The notes beneath the pieces were generated by a model. That model saw only the letters and a list, made by a program, of their open reading frames with translations. It did not search any database and had not been told where the DNA came from. From the NCBI GenBank assembly GCA_004151065.3, contig NWUY0304917143.1, forward strand, positions 1-35,524: 35,524 nucleotides of DNA. Reading direction: 5' to 3'. Of the stretch, positions 10,901 through 22,080 are shown in pieces (the first letter of the stretch is position 1; every line of letters starts with the position of its first letter). The stretch comes from Larix sibirica. Lineage: Eukaryota > Streptophyta > Pinopsida > Pinales > Pinaceae. A program made the position numbers and the translations under genes.

Positions 10901-12120
10901 ATATAGACTTATGCTTTTGTTAACAATACTCTTAAAGGAATAGATAACTTCTCACTCAGATTATGAGAAAACTCCTATAACTCTATAAAGAATAAAAGTG
11001 TCAATTTGAAATACTTCTTTAGCCAGCCTGTGTCACATCAATTTCCCTATGGCTAGGGAGACTGCACTTTCATTTTTGTTTTTTCATTTTGGTTCTTTTA
11101 ACATCCCATTATATTATTTATATTAAACTGGAATCTATTACTATCTCATTATAGCTGGTGAGATATCCTTTTGCCCCACCTCGAACTAGCTTTTATAAAC
11201 CTCAAACTAGCCCAAACTACAACCTATGCACCTATTGAACCTCTCACAAGGGAACTCGCATCTCTAACCTTATATTCTTTCTAAAAGACAAGGAGCTGAC
11301 GGCGGGGAGCAGAGACTATCAAACTCCCTTTAACCACCTATTTCACTGTCCCTAGAACCCACTTCAACCCATTAAATCATTGGTTCAATCAAAGGGTTCT
11401 CCCACCTATGAAATCATGGGTTCGACCTCTTATTACTATTGTTTCATATTGCATAATAAACTTTTTTATCATCCCAACATTATCTTCATAATCAAGGAAC
11501 TATGCACTTAAGAATCTAGCTACCATGTATCACTACAACCAACTCAGAAACTCTCAATGGGTTCAACCAAGAGGAAACACAGAACATCATGGCTTCAACC
11601 TCCCTTCTTGTCGGGGAAAGGCCACCAAGCCATACATCTTCTATGAAACAAGGAGCAAGAAACCCACCGCATACAGACATTCTTACTTTATTCTCTTAAA
11701 ACAGCTGGAGGAAACAACATACCCTCATACAACACCATTTACTCATCGAGGAATAGCATCATGGTCTTATTCACACTTGGTTGGTATTCACACTTGGAAT
11801 TCATCTTCATTAGTAACAATATTAGTGCATCTATTTGTTATACTTGCAATTAGTTCTTAGCATCGTGGAATTACATCACTAATACAACAACATTCTATAC
11901 ATTCACACTAATACCAATTATACACTGAACTTAGATACTGCAATAAGGGACAACCCTCATTATCCAATACCATACACTCGAAGACAATCACCCAGGAAGG
12001 AAACCATATCTATTTCTATACATGCTATCAACCAATTATACCGATAAGAGCACGTAATGGCTTTTTCTCTCTTGGATCATCAGGTTTCATTAGGAGTAAA
12101 ATGACTAGTTTATTAGGGTG
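10900..12120. other. G-poor + strand, probably nuclear-derived, no gene
   Basis: From about 11100 the + strand becomes conspicuously C/A/T-rich and G-poor, like 13.1-13.9 kb and 17.7-18.4 kb. CCCA-TTAAATCAT-GGTTC and CTATGAAATCATGGGTTCGACC (about 11367 and 11405) are short diverged repeats. A 111-codon + frame at 11525-11860 is not similar to anything I recognise and follows from the low density of stops in this composition. Confidence 0.45.
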
Positions 12121-12225
12121 AATTAGGACCGGCCAACCTTACCCTGAAAGTACTGCAAGGTTGAATGCAGACAGAACCCCTTCCCTTGGTGCCGGACCCT
12201 ATCTATCTTCAACAACATTACTTTA

Positions 12226-12515
12226 TTCATCGTTGTCTTGCCTGTCCTCATTGTCTTGTTCGTCATAATCGGCGTCAGAAACATTTTAATCAGCCGGGTC
12301 TTACTTGGAAGAAGAATCATCGGGCGGATCGGACTTAGCGGGATAATCAGGTGTGGAAGGGAAGGCTTACCTCCTTTCGGAAAGCAGCTGGCTGGTTATT
12401 CCTATTCTCAGAGCTCCTCTCGGAAAGTTTCCTTCTTACTCTTGGCTGGCGTTGTCCTTGCCTTTATCCTTCTACGAATAGATTGTTGCTGGGATCCAGA
12501 TTGGCTTAAGCGGGC
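12226..12515 (-). pseudogene. Decayed coding-like segment with basic then acidic parts
   Basis: Read on the minus strand, 12515-12411 gives 35 codons rich in Gln, Ser, Arg and Lys (SQSGSQQQSIRRRIKARTTP, then AKSKKETFREEL) before a stop. In another frame, about 12366-12226 gives PSTPDYPAKSDPPDDSSSK and then NVSDADYDEQDNEDRQDNDE, interrupted by two stops. The switch from a basic to an acidic tail looks like the disordered end of a real protein, disrupted by one frameshift and several stops. It has the same orientation as the gag-pro pseudogene about 2.2 kb away and could be part of the same insertion. No family is assigned. Confidence 0.35.
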
Positions 12516-12565
12516 CTTCTAGCTAGCTCTCTTGGGTGGCGTTTCTCTATGGTACCATATGGTGA

Positions 12566-12790
12566 TATGATCATAGTGGTACTACTCTTGATCTCCTCCT
12601 TTATGGCTGCGAGATTGTTGAAGAAGACCTGATCGGGGACCACCTGATCAATATTGATGACATCGATATTGATTGGTGTTATTTTCGCCAGTTAGGTTTG
12701 CCTCAAGGTTTGAACCTGCCTGCTCTGGCTGTGTTACTTACAGGGGGAGATATCCTTTCAACGGTTGAGATTTGGTCGGTCATGCGATGA
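12566..12790 (+). pseudogene. Acidic coding-like open segment, 74 codons
   Basis: The + strand is open from just after a TGA at 12563 to a TGA at 12788. It contains CEIVEEDLIGDHLINIDDID, then LGLPQGLNLPALAVLLTGGD. There is no ATG at the start. The alternation of charged and hydrophobic residues looks protein-like, but 74 codons is short enough to arise by chance. It is oriented opposite to the neighbouring acidic remnant. If real, it is a fragment of an unrecognised protein. Confidence 0.25.
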
Positions 12791-13246
12791 GACTTCGATT
12801 CGACGACCGAACTTTTTGTCTCTGTTTCCTCTGCGCGAAGGGAACTCTGCTTTCACATACGGGCTTCCTTATAGGAATCACTCCAATACGACTACGGACG
12901 CTCACGTGCTGCGTAGTTCTCCTGTTGCGGCAACCCGCCCGGTTAGGCTCGTTAGAAGGTTATCCCAACCGCATTCTCGCGCGATTTTATATTGAGCAAG
13001 CAAGGCTCATTGTTTCCAGTGCCTCCCGATCGAAACCTACGAAGGAAACAAATCTCGCCTGTAGCATTAATTTGTCTATTTCCTGTAGATTACATTTCCA
13101 GCTTTATATAATTGTTTTCCTTTCTTGTGTATTTCATCTGCTTACCTATATGTGCTGTAGTATCCTCATCGCTCTTTTTCCATTCTATTAACACGTTGTT
13201 CCTGTAGCTTGCATTTTCACGCTTTGTTTCCTTCGTTTGAATCCAG

Positions 13247-13321
13247 CCTGCACCACGTCGACCTGCACTGCATCCGCCTGCACTGTGCCAACCTGCACCG
13301 TGTCGACCTGCACTCCTACGC
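13247..13321. repeat. 15-bp minisatellite, five units
   Basis: CCTGCAC begins at 13247, 13262, 13277, 13292 and 13307, exactly 15 bases apart. The other eight bases of the unit vary, with GTCGA shared by units 1 and 4. Because 15 is divisible by three, all units stay in one frame and encode a DLH-type repeat on the + strand. Confidence 0.85.
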
Positions 13322-13719
13322 TCTTTTCTTACCAGAACCTTTCTTCTCCATCCACCTTCTGAACCTGCACTTACACCCACTTACCTTCACACCTTCCTAT
13401 TTCCTGCACATTGTTTGTTTCTTGTTTATCAGTTCGCGCTATGATCACCGTCACTGGCACTGCTGTGCACCTTCCACTCTTGTGTTGCGTTTCACTACCT
13501 ACACCTCCATGTTCATTCCTGTTCGAGTGCATGTAGTATTCTCTACCTACACCCTTGCGCCCTTCCTCTCATTTACCTTATACCTGCACTACGTTCCCTA
13601 TCTTGCGAACCTGCACCCCGATTCTCAATTCCTTGTTCCCTCGTTCTGTACCATCACCTACGCACTCCGTGTATTTCCCTCAACAATCGATCTTGCTGTG
13701 CGTCCATTCTGTATCGTAA

Positions 13720-13790
13720 CCTGCACTACACCCTACACTGTAACCTGCACCGTAACCTGCACTACCACCTGCACCTTTATACCTGCACTC
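13720..13790. repeat. 12-bp CCTGCAC minisatellite
   Basis: CCTGCAC begins at 13720, 13744, 13756, 13768 and 13782. The intervals are 24 (two periods), 12, 12 and 14. The core is the same as in the 15-bp array about 470 bases upstream, but the period differs. Confidence 0.8.
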
Positions 13791-13949
13791 GCCTTCCTTT
13801 TCCCAAATTCGTTTGTTGATTCCTTCCTGTGTCAAATCCCTGTTAGACATTCACACTTTGCATTTTTATCAAGTTGCTTCCGATTGAAACTTCCATCCAT
13901 TGCTATCACGTTCATTCCTTGTTCCTTGTGATTGATAGAGCTCTGAGCC

Positions 13950-14560
13950 CATGACAAGATACATCAGTACAAGCTTAGTTGTTGTTAGTTTAGATTAAAT
14001 CCATTTATTGCTTTCATAGAATAGATCAAGCCTTTCAATTTCATAGAGTAACTATTGCATAGATTAGATTGCTTTCCTGCATTTATTTACACTTGGTCCG
14101 TAGAATAGTTGTCTTGTTTTCAATTACATAGAATAAAGTAATTTGCTGCTTTGTAGTAATAGTTTCCTGTTTTCAATGGTTGTTTATCTTCCTGCTTTCC
14201 TAGTTACAGATTTGCTTTATTGTATCCACTCCGCTTAGGCATATAGGAATAAATTGCACGCATCCATAGAATCAATTTCCTTTCAGTTGCTACTAGTTTT
14301 CTTTGTTAGATTGCTTTTGGACCAAGTGACCGCTTTCCTAGATAGAGTTAGATCTAGTTTGACCGCTTTCCTAGATAGAGATAGACTTAGTTTGATTGCT
14401 TTCCTAGAATAATAATTAGATTGAATCTCCTAGACTAGAATAGTGATAGAATAGATTTGAACTCCAGTTTATAGATAAATTTCCTTCTTTCCTAGTATAA
14501 ATTCCATTTCTACATTTGCAAATGATAATTAGGCATGTAGTGTTAACAACATGAAGTTGC
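13950..14560. repeat. GCTTTCCTAGATAGA degenerate repeats
   Basis: GCTTTCCTAGATAGAG recurs near 14331 and 14364, with related forms such as GCTTTCCTAGAATA (14398) and TTTCATAGAATAGAT (about 14012). TAGAATAGA-type words continue through the segment. This could be part of the untranslated or LTR portion of the adjoining retrotransposon, downstream of its coding remnant, but no LTR pair was found. Confidence 0.5.
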
Positions 14561-14659
14561 ATATTAATCTTACCTTAGACCGCCTACATGTCTCGGTAAC
14601 TTTTACCTTTACCTTGCAACCTTTTTAATTATTAGTTTTATGTATTCCACGGATTAGAT

Positions 14660-17061
14660 CTAGTTGTTATAGCTGTCATAGTCATAGGCACATGTACTAG
14701 TCGATCCACACACCACATTTTCCTCTCCTAGATTTGTGTGCTTTTTGTCTGACTCGGTTTTCCATATTGAGTAGAATTGAAAACCACCACCAGTAGGATA
14801 GACAACGATCCAGTTAGCCATAGTTGTGACAACCATCTTGTCTAGCATATATTTTGCCTCAACTCAAAGTTCACTTGCCCCGGTCGAGATTAAAACATTG
14901 GTCATATCTCTTATAGATTAGACACCAACAAGGAACTATAACCCTTAAGTCATTCCCTTCAAATATCACCTGTCTCTTTTTAAGGTTGATAACGGAAATA
15001 TTATCCAGTGCCCATTCAATACCTAACAGCACTGGGTAGGGGTTGCTATCGTCGATGATCTCAATAACCTCAAAATCAACCAAAGTCCTTACTCCATCAA
15101 TGTTAACTAGAACACTGGGAAATCTGCCCAAAGGTACTATCTTCTGTTGATTGGCTAATCTCAGTTGTACGGGGGACCATTCAAGTTTAGGTTCATTCAT
15201 CTATTTTCATGTCTGTCTAGTCAGCACATTCACTTTAGATGCCAAGTCTAAAATTATGTGATCCATGTCGAAGTCTTCTATCTAAGCACTCAATCTCATT
15301 TCTCTTCCTGTTCTTTTGATGCGGTTGACATTACGACCTTTAGGTATAGATTTTTGTTGATCACATGATTAAATAACTTTATGCAATCCTTCTAATGCTG
15401 ATTGATTTCTTAGTAATTTCATACAACTTTGTAAAAATGAAGTTAGGGTACTTACCTGTTCACGAAGCGCTGGTTGACTGAGATTGTAGCGACTGTCGAG
15501 GTTGCTGCACAGCCAACATTGATGCTCCAGGCTCAATGAGGTTTCTCTTCACTTCCATGAATGGTTTATTTCTCCCTGCTGATATCAAAAGTAGGTATCC
15601 TCTCTTGTTTTTTACGGATCCACGGTCCTTCAATACCTTTTCCTTCATTTTGTGGACTTGTCGTAGCTCCACTCCACGTTACGACATTAACACTTTGGTC
15701 CATAGGTCGATGCTCAATGACTATCAGTTGAATGTTCTGAGTAGGGGCGATAGTTTTCTTTTCCTGCATCTTAGCTATTAGTACAAGGCAATCTTCTATT
15801 ACCTGTTCAAATGACTTACAATATTTACATGTCATAGTCGGGTTCTGACAGTCTCTTGCGGTGTGTCCTGGCTGGGTGCAATTGTAGAAAATCACTTTTC
15901 GGTGGCCTCGCCCAACCATACCACCACGTCCATGACCTTGGAAGTTACCATGACCACCACGGTAGTCGAAGCCTTCATATTCTTGTCCTTCAGCTTGCAC
16001 TCTATAGGTATCTTGCTTTCTCTCCATCATAAGGTCGAAGCTGCGACGGTTCTCCTCATTGTGTCCAATAGACTTGCAGAACTTGCAATGAGGGTTCTTG
16101 GGAACTTACACATATCTCTGCAATAAATATCAATCTTCTGGTCGGTGCTGACCAGTCGTTCTGTAGATTTCACAGTATAGGATGTTGGTATTAAATGGAT
16201 TCGGTCCTCCACTATTCAAATAATTTCTTAGGGATGGGTAGTGTTCCTTGGAATGACCTTCTGCCTTACACCTTGTGCACCAAACTTCCTCTCGTACTTC
16301 CTTTCCTTTCTTTAGATCCTGCAGCTGCAATGTGAAATTTGCCAACTGAGTTTGTATCTGCGCCATCCCATTACTACTTTCACCAATAGGGGATGCTTCC
16401 AGTTTCATCGCGGTCTCCAGGGCTTATGGCTAGTCTGTAAGCTTTTGTTGCATCAATGGTAGTCTGATATGTGGCAATAGTGCTACTATGAACCATTCTT
16501 TATGTTTCTCAGGTCCAAGATCAAAACTTACTTAATCCATGAGAACCTTAAATCTCTGATCAAAGTCCCAGACTGATTCACCAACTTTTTGTTGTATTTC
16601 TTTTAGTTCAGTAATGCACAGCGACTCAGATTTGGGTTTTTGAAACTCTTTGCTCAGCGCTTCTTTAATATGGTCCAGGGTTCTGGTCTGACCACTAGAA
16701 TACTTCATGAACCAGGTGAGAGCTCTGACTCTAAATGAAGTGATTAACTGGGCTCTCTTCACATCTTCATTAACAACTCATTTAACAGTCCAAACAGCTT
16801 CGTAGAGAAACCAAAACTGGTCTAGATCCTCTGATCTGGTGCCTTTAAAAACATGGAGCTTGATATCACCATTTATGTTGCCATAATAGGGGGAGGAGGA
16901 AGAGGAGGAGGAGGAGGAGGTAGGCTGACAACAGGGGTATTCTGGCTAGTGATATTATCGGACTGCGACGGGGTTTCTCTGGTAGAGAGTCTATGCTGCG
17001 GGGTTACCGGGGGGTTTTCTGGCAAGGGGTACTCTTTAGATTCAGACTCGTCTTGGGTCAA
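14660..17061 (-). pseudogene. Ty3/gypsy retrotransposon gag-protease pseudogene
   Basis: The minus strand reads as a largely collinear gag-pro. It has a proline-rich stretch near the start (about 16880-16905) and a gag core with an FKGTRSEDLDQFWFLYEAVW motif and KRAQLITSFRVRALTWF (16855-16530). A nucleocapsid region follows with five CCHC-type knuckles (about 16290-15790). The protease has an IILDLASKVNVL active-site-like segment (about 15260) and DFEVIEIIDDSNPYP then LLGIEWALDN. This order matches plant Ty3/gypsy elements of a type I associate with conifer nuclear genomes. It is dead. In-frame stops occur near 16870, 16773, 16529, 16430, 16120, 15567, 15365 and 15210, with at least one frameshift near 15590, and every knuckle has lost a metal ligand. 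No reverse transcriptase, RNase H or integrase follows it. The last roughly 200 bases (14660-14870) are only weakly alignable. It is a nuclear-derived insertion into organelle DNA. Confidence 0.85.
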
Positions 17062-17379
17062 GCGGCTATACTCACTATGTTTACCTTGGCTATGGGCTTC
17101 AAAGGCTCTTTTGTACCTTTTTCCACTTCGCAGGATACCACTTCATGTGTCGTAGTAACTTTCTCTTCCAAACATAGGTTAGTTCTTAAAAAGAAAATTT
17201 CTATATAATCTAACAGTCTGATTGCATTCTCAATACTCCTTTTTCAGCTAAAAGCATTTTCATCCACAAACTCAAAGAGTTCAAGTACATACCTCGTGGT
17301 CCTTTGAAGAATTCTTTTTTTTTCCTCGCTAAAAGACTTCAGTGTATCACTAGTCTTCCTACTTTTTAGGCTTCCTGTC

Positions 17380-17640
17380 CAATGTCCACTTTCTGTATGC
17401 TTTCTGTCCACATTTATTTAGTAGTACGCTTTAGGAAGTCCGTATGATTTCCCCATTAAGTGCGTGTCCGTGAGGTCCGTATATGGATGTCCGCTTTAGA
17501 CTGAAGTCCGTATGATGTAGTACCCTTTATGCCCGTGCCCGCTTTATGTCTGATGTATGCCTTTCTGGTCCATATGATGGACGTCCGCCTTTATGTTGTC
17601 CGCATTCTGTTCGCTTTCTGTTCAATCCGCAACAGCCAAC
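17380..17640. repeat. GTCCGCTTT/GTCCGTATG degenerate repeats
   Basis: GTCCGCTTTA, GTCCGTATGAT, GTCCGTATATGG, GCCCGCTTTATG and GTCCGCCTTTATG recur about every 25-60 bases. The segment lies upstream of gag on the gag-sense strand, where a 5' untranslated region or LTR would be expected. No primer-binding site could be identified by eye. Confidence 0.5.
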
Positions 17641-17699
17641 ATCTTTCGAGATAGGTCGTACACCGAGCAGACCAATGAGTGACAGGAAACCTTACCTGG

Positions 17700-18420
17700 A
17701 AACCTAGTCATACCAGCCAGAAATGAAAATCCACCACACCTACGCCCTACTACTACACCTAAACACTCTACCCCACAGAGACAATAACCCATACCCCCCA
17801 ATAATGCCCCAATATGAAGTGACATACACAGATAAGGCCCCTCACCTCGACCCTACAATGACTACTCCAACCTTGACCTACAAACTACCAGTATCACATT
17901 CTCCCATTCTCACATTCCCCCGCTTTCCCACCCTTACCTCATTCAGTTCCCATTCCGTACGCCTGCCCAGACACTATCCCAGGAAGGCACAGGAAGCTTT
18001 ACCCAATCCCCCATCACCTGGAAGCTTTCAGGAATCAATCCTACAGCAATTGTTATACGCATTCTTTCATTCTTACTTTCTACCAGCATTACACACATCT
18101 CAATACCAATACGAGTCATATCACTCCCCATACGTGGTCTAATACAGCTCTCCCCATACGATTCTCACTTACCCTTATTTCCCAGATTATTTACCTCTAT
18201 TACTTTATACCCTTCTCACGTAACGATCATACCCGCCTTTCTAGTAACAGCATTCAAAACTAATAGCGTTAACTCCAACCTCCTACCACACGTACTCCAC
18301 TACCATATCTACCATATCTATAGACTTCCAAACAAATATTGTTACTTACTATAATTCACTTTTAAGCACAGAAGCCCCTTACCAGTAACCTTTCATCAGG
18401 GAACCCTGTAACCTTCTGCC
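17700..18420. other. G-poor + strand segment, no gene
   Basis: Strongly C/A/T-rich on the + strand, with runs such as CACACCTACGCC and CCCATACCCCCC. The 139-codon + frame at 17723-18142 reflects scarce stops and has no motif. It may be the 5' end of the gypsy insertion or further nuclear DNA. Confidence 0.45.
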
Positions 18421-19600
18421 TTTTGCCTCTCGCCTTAAGCCGATTTCTTTATTGCCTACCAGGCAGGGTTGGATCGGGCACAAAGTCTTGTTGGAACAGA
18501 TTCACAAAACCCTCACCCTCGTACCTCAGGCCTTTGATTGATTTCCACAAAAATGATATCTTATGTAATAACACATTGAAGAAATCAAATGGGGTGGGTC
18601 AGAATCTTTCATACTCGCATGCAAAGGAAGAAGCCTTTCTAAATAATAAACTCTGTTGGAGCCAGGACCCATTGGAGGCACAAAAATGACATCGCTGAGG
18701 AAACACGTATTAAGGCAAAACCCCCATCATCGCTGAAACTTTTGACTCTAAAAAAAGGAATATGAGTCGTCGTTACCACAGATGTCCAGCGAGTGAAAGA
18801 CGTGCCCTAAGCCCAGGAGCCTTTGAGGAATAAAGTACAAAGGCACTAAACTGCGATAGTTTCAAGGTCAATTCATGTTTCTGCTAAGCCCTTGTCCTCC
18901 TACGTCGAACAAGCCTTTTGAACTGCGATGGTTCTCGAGAGGACCCGGAGGGACTCATCCAAGGTACGAGTATGGTGGGTTTTTCCAATAAAAACAATAC
19001 TTTGAGGCGGTGGTTGAGGCATAATCCTATTATAAGGAAATCAAAATGGAGTTTCTTTTCTATAAAACCATACCCTTTCTTATTGTTTCTCTATTAATTG
19101 ACCGGATCTCCCCAGCATTGAGGAAGGATTGGATTATATAATCAGCGCATGAAATTCCGGTCGGTGCACAAATTAGGCGGTCAACCCATGAAGATCCGAT
19201 TGGTGCCAAGTAGAATGCGCCAACAGCCGCTACTCGATCCAGGTGGAAATGCGCTCAATTATAGAGTAGAGCTTCTGGAAATGCTATCTTTTCCCTATGA
19301 AAAATTCCAGTTGGATATCCCTTAGTATATAAACCCCTATTATTGCCTAAAAAATGCAATTGAACACTTTTCTTTTTTATAAAGATGGGGATTATATAAA
19401 TATGCACACTAAATAAAATAGCGTCCCAGAGCCGATCCCAGAATAAATGCTTTTAGGTTTTAATACGTCGAAGTTCCCTCGCTCATTAACTCTCTCACTC
19501 CACTCACACGTGGTTCGGCCAAGATAAAGGTTCGGTCTGTCAAAATCCATTCCTTCGCCTAGAACCAATGCATTCCCCACCACCCAAGGTCTGTCGATCA
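18420..19600. other. Dispersed-repeat region, no gene
   Basis: Holds the third TTGGAACAGATT copy (18491-18512), CACCCTCGTACCTCAG (18513-18528, the exact reverse complement of 1-16) and copy C of the GTACCTCGGT family (18960-19075, containing GGTACGAG, TTTGAGG, GAGGCATAATC and TTTCTATAAAACCATAC). Otherwise unassigned. Confidence 0.5.
18960..19075. repeat. GTACCTCGGT family repeat, copy C (partial)
   Basis: The blocks GGGTTTTT, CAATAAAAACAATACTTTGAGG, GAGGCATAATC, AAAATGGAGTTTC, TTTCTATAAAACCATAC follow the order of copy A (GGGTTTTT, AATGAAAATGCTATTTTGAGG, GAGGCACAATC, AACTTCATTTTC, CGCTATAAAACATAC). The first block carries the core in the opposite sense (GGTACGAG). Confidence 0.45.
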
Positions 19601-19700
19601 ATTGATCATTCCCACATAAATGCATCCTGGATCAATCTATGTTATTCCGGATCAAATCCATTCCATGGCGGATCAATGCAATCCTGGATCAACCAATTTC
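19592..19700. repeat. GGATCAA degenerate tandem repeat
   Basis: GGATCAA occurs at 19629, 19649, 19670 and 19686, mostly as CCTGGATCAA or CCGGATCAA, with CATTCC or CAATCC between copies. The spacing is irregular at 16-21 bases. Confidence 0.65.
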
Positions 19701-19979
19701 ATCCATTAATTGATTCTCATTCCAATCCATACCCATTATACCAAGACCGTCCAACTGATCCAATCCATTCCCGACCGGTGAATAAAGAATAGCTGGAACC
19801 AACCCCCTTTCACCCAAGCAAGCAAAGGCAAGAGCCGTAAAAGCAGCAATAGGTTTCAACATCATATAAAAGAAGGCTTTATTCCTAATCAAAATGTTTT
19901 TTCATCTATTTGGGAAACCCTTTTATCTGTTATCTGTGATTAAAACTGGATTTTCAAAATAATAGTGAAAATATCCTTT

Positions 19980-20490
19980 TCTGATAGCTTGAGGTCGTGG
20001 ACTGATAAGCTATCAACTTACCCCATAATTTTGTAGGCTTATCAGCTTAAACTATAGCCTCTCGCTCGCCTCGAAATATTCTTTACGGTTCTGAGTTGAG
20101 AGGTGAGATTTGAGGTGTGGGTGGGTAGATAATCTTAATAGAATAGATCATCACTTCTATAGCTAAAAATCTCCCATTAATTGGGCAGCTTAGTAAGCAG
20201 TACTAGTAACCTTAATCACGACCTTAGTTATTGCAAAACACTTACCTAGTGGAGATATGCTTATTAAGTAATAGTTATGATCCCGGAAACAGTGTAATGA
20301 GTGAATACCATTATTTGTACATACAACATAGAGCTTTATTAGTACCACTAGTTTAGCTCTTAGTAAGCCTTGTTATGATATGTGTTCTAATTCCTGATAA
20401 GCTCGTAATCAGTCTAGTGTAAAGCTGGAGTAAGCTCGATCATTATGCCAGTACTCATAGGTTTGGTATGGGTTAACTATGTATAAGCTA
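19980..20490. repeat. ATAAGCT/CTTAGTAAG-rich degenerate repeats
   Basis: GATAAGCT, GGCTTATCAGCTTA, TTAGTAAGC, TTATTAAGTAAT, GTAAGCTCG and TATAAGCTAT recur on both orientations over about 500 bases. No gene is seen. Confidence 0.4.
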
Positions 20491-22080
20491 TTATGCGAAT
20501 ACCACTATTCCATCTATTCAACTATGGTGACATTGGCATGGAGAAGTTTTTCTGGCCATGGCCACTTCCATTGAGATTTGGATCCCCCTGTTTGAGAATC
20601 CGCGTGAAAAGCCGCCTTAGTAGTTACTTTTTCGTATACGATGTCATCATATCTATCTTAGCTCACAACTACTAGCTCCGCTATTGGCAGGTTTCAAACA
20701 CCATTTCTACGTTTTTTTTACCTTGTCCAGGCCCAGTCTGCTAAAGACAGAGCTAGCTGTTGGAACTCCACCAAAATATATTTCACATTTTGCCATAATC
20801 AGAACCTACTTATGGGTCCAATGCTCGCTATCTGGAATCTAAATACAGAGATTCTTGTGAATAAACTATAAACTATCTGAACGTTTCTCTTACTTACCTA
20901 TTTACACTTCGTCGGAAGGTTCAATCAGCTGGTTCTTTGCTGGGCAATAAATATACCCTTACCCGTCGTAACTCACTCACTAACTTGCTTCTGGGAAGAC
21001 CTGATCTACCAATGCTCCAGAGCGGCTTTTTGAACAATTTGGCCTATTTGAACTACTGGAACAGAATTTGAAAACTCTGCTGTGAGGTAGTATGCTGCCC
21101 ATACATATGCTAGCTATGAGAGTCAGTAGGTTTGAAAGGCTCCCGCTTTAGCTCTCTCTTCCAGTCGATAACGCACGCTTATAAGTTCCATGCAAGTAAG
21201 AAGGTTATACCTGCGTTTAAAGGTTTCCCACTTAAGCAATATCCTATCTACGTTTCCCCTGCATCTGAAAAAGGTGGAAACACATACCGGACGGAGTGTC
21301 TATTTCGCACCATCGCTATGCCCAGCTGAAGGATGGATGGAGGGAATATAATATAACTAACTAACTGACCTGGGTCGTTGACTTAATGTTGTTTTGTAGG
21401 GGGAATATCTTTCTCTTTCCTAATATCTTAGATAATCCATTATTTTTTGCAGTGTGCCAATACATTTTTGTGAAAATGGAGTTCATTTGGTGCTATAAAG
21501 AGTATAGGCTTACCCTGGTTCAGAGAAAATGAGCACTGCGAACTTCCTCAAATAAAGGTAGTGGATCAGAACGATCCGTTAGATATGCAATTATACCTAG
21601 TGGAAATGATGCCTGTTCTTTAGCATGGTATTCTTCAACTATACACAAATCACAAAGAATATATTAAAAGGTTTTGCAACGTATGCATGTAGGTCAGTAT
21701 GTCTTGTTGGTGTTAGTAAGTTTGCAAGGTCTCGATCGGAATTGAATCAGGCAGGGGGATTTTTGATATAAGGTCTTCGGTCCGGTGCTATGGTCTCGCG
21801 AAGCATACTCATCATCCGTCGGTGCTCTTGTTTCGCGAAGCAGACATAATCAATTGGGAAAAACTTATTTCAATTTCCTATTTTGCTAAAATGAAATCCA
21901 ATTCCCCTAAATAAAATGCATAAACACCTGAGGTTCTACTGGCTTTCACTCTGGCAAAGGCAGCTCTATCTCTCTCGGTAGTTAGCCGTTGTCCGTCTGT
22001 TGGAAGATTCTCCCATCAAGTCTCTTTCTTGTCCCAGCGAGCAGTAATCTAATCATAAAGTAACAAAACAAGTAACTCAA
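20490..22080. other. Intergenic, nothing recognised
   Basis: Short frames only. GGTGCTnTGGTCTCGCGAAGCATAC (about 21784) and GGTGCTCTTGTTTCGCGAAGCAGAC (about 21820) are a local 36-base diverged tandem repeat. No RNA gene or transposon domain was identified. Confidence 0.5.

Larger units (their letters stand above)
13209..13931 (+). other. 240-codon open frame made largely of repeat
   Basis: This is the second longest open frame in the window. It begins at a TTG, has no ATG start, and is rich in His, Phe, Ser, Thr, Cys and Leu with no family motif. It spans both CCTGCAC minisatellites and a pyrimidine-rich, A- and G-poor stretch in which stop codons are rare. That composition is enough to explain its length, so I regard it as a frame by composition and not a gene. 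It runs antisense to the gag-pro remnant. Confidence 0.15.

Noticed and set aside
12695-12730. GGTTTGAACC as a tRNA T arm
   Set aside because: The flanking bases do not form a T stem, and no cloverleaf is possible.
13209-13931. 240-codon + frame as a gene
   Set aside because: TTG start only, built on minisatellites and a stop-poor pyrimidine-rich stretch, no family features.
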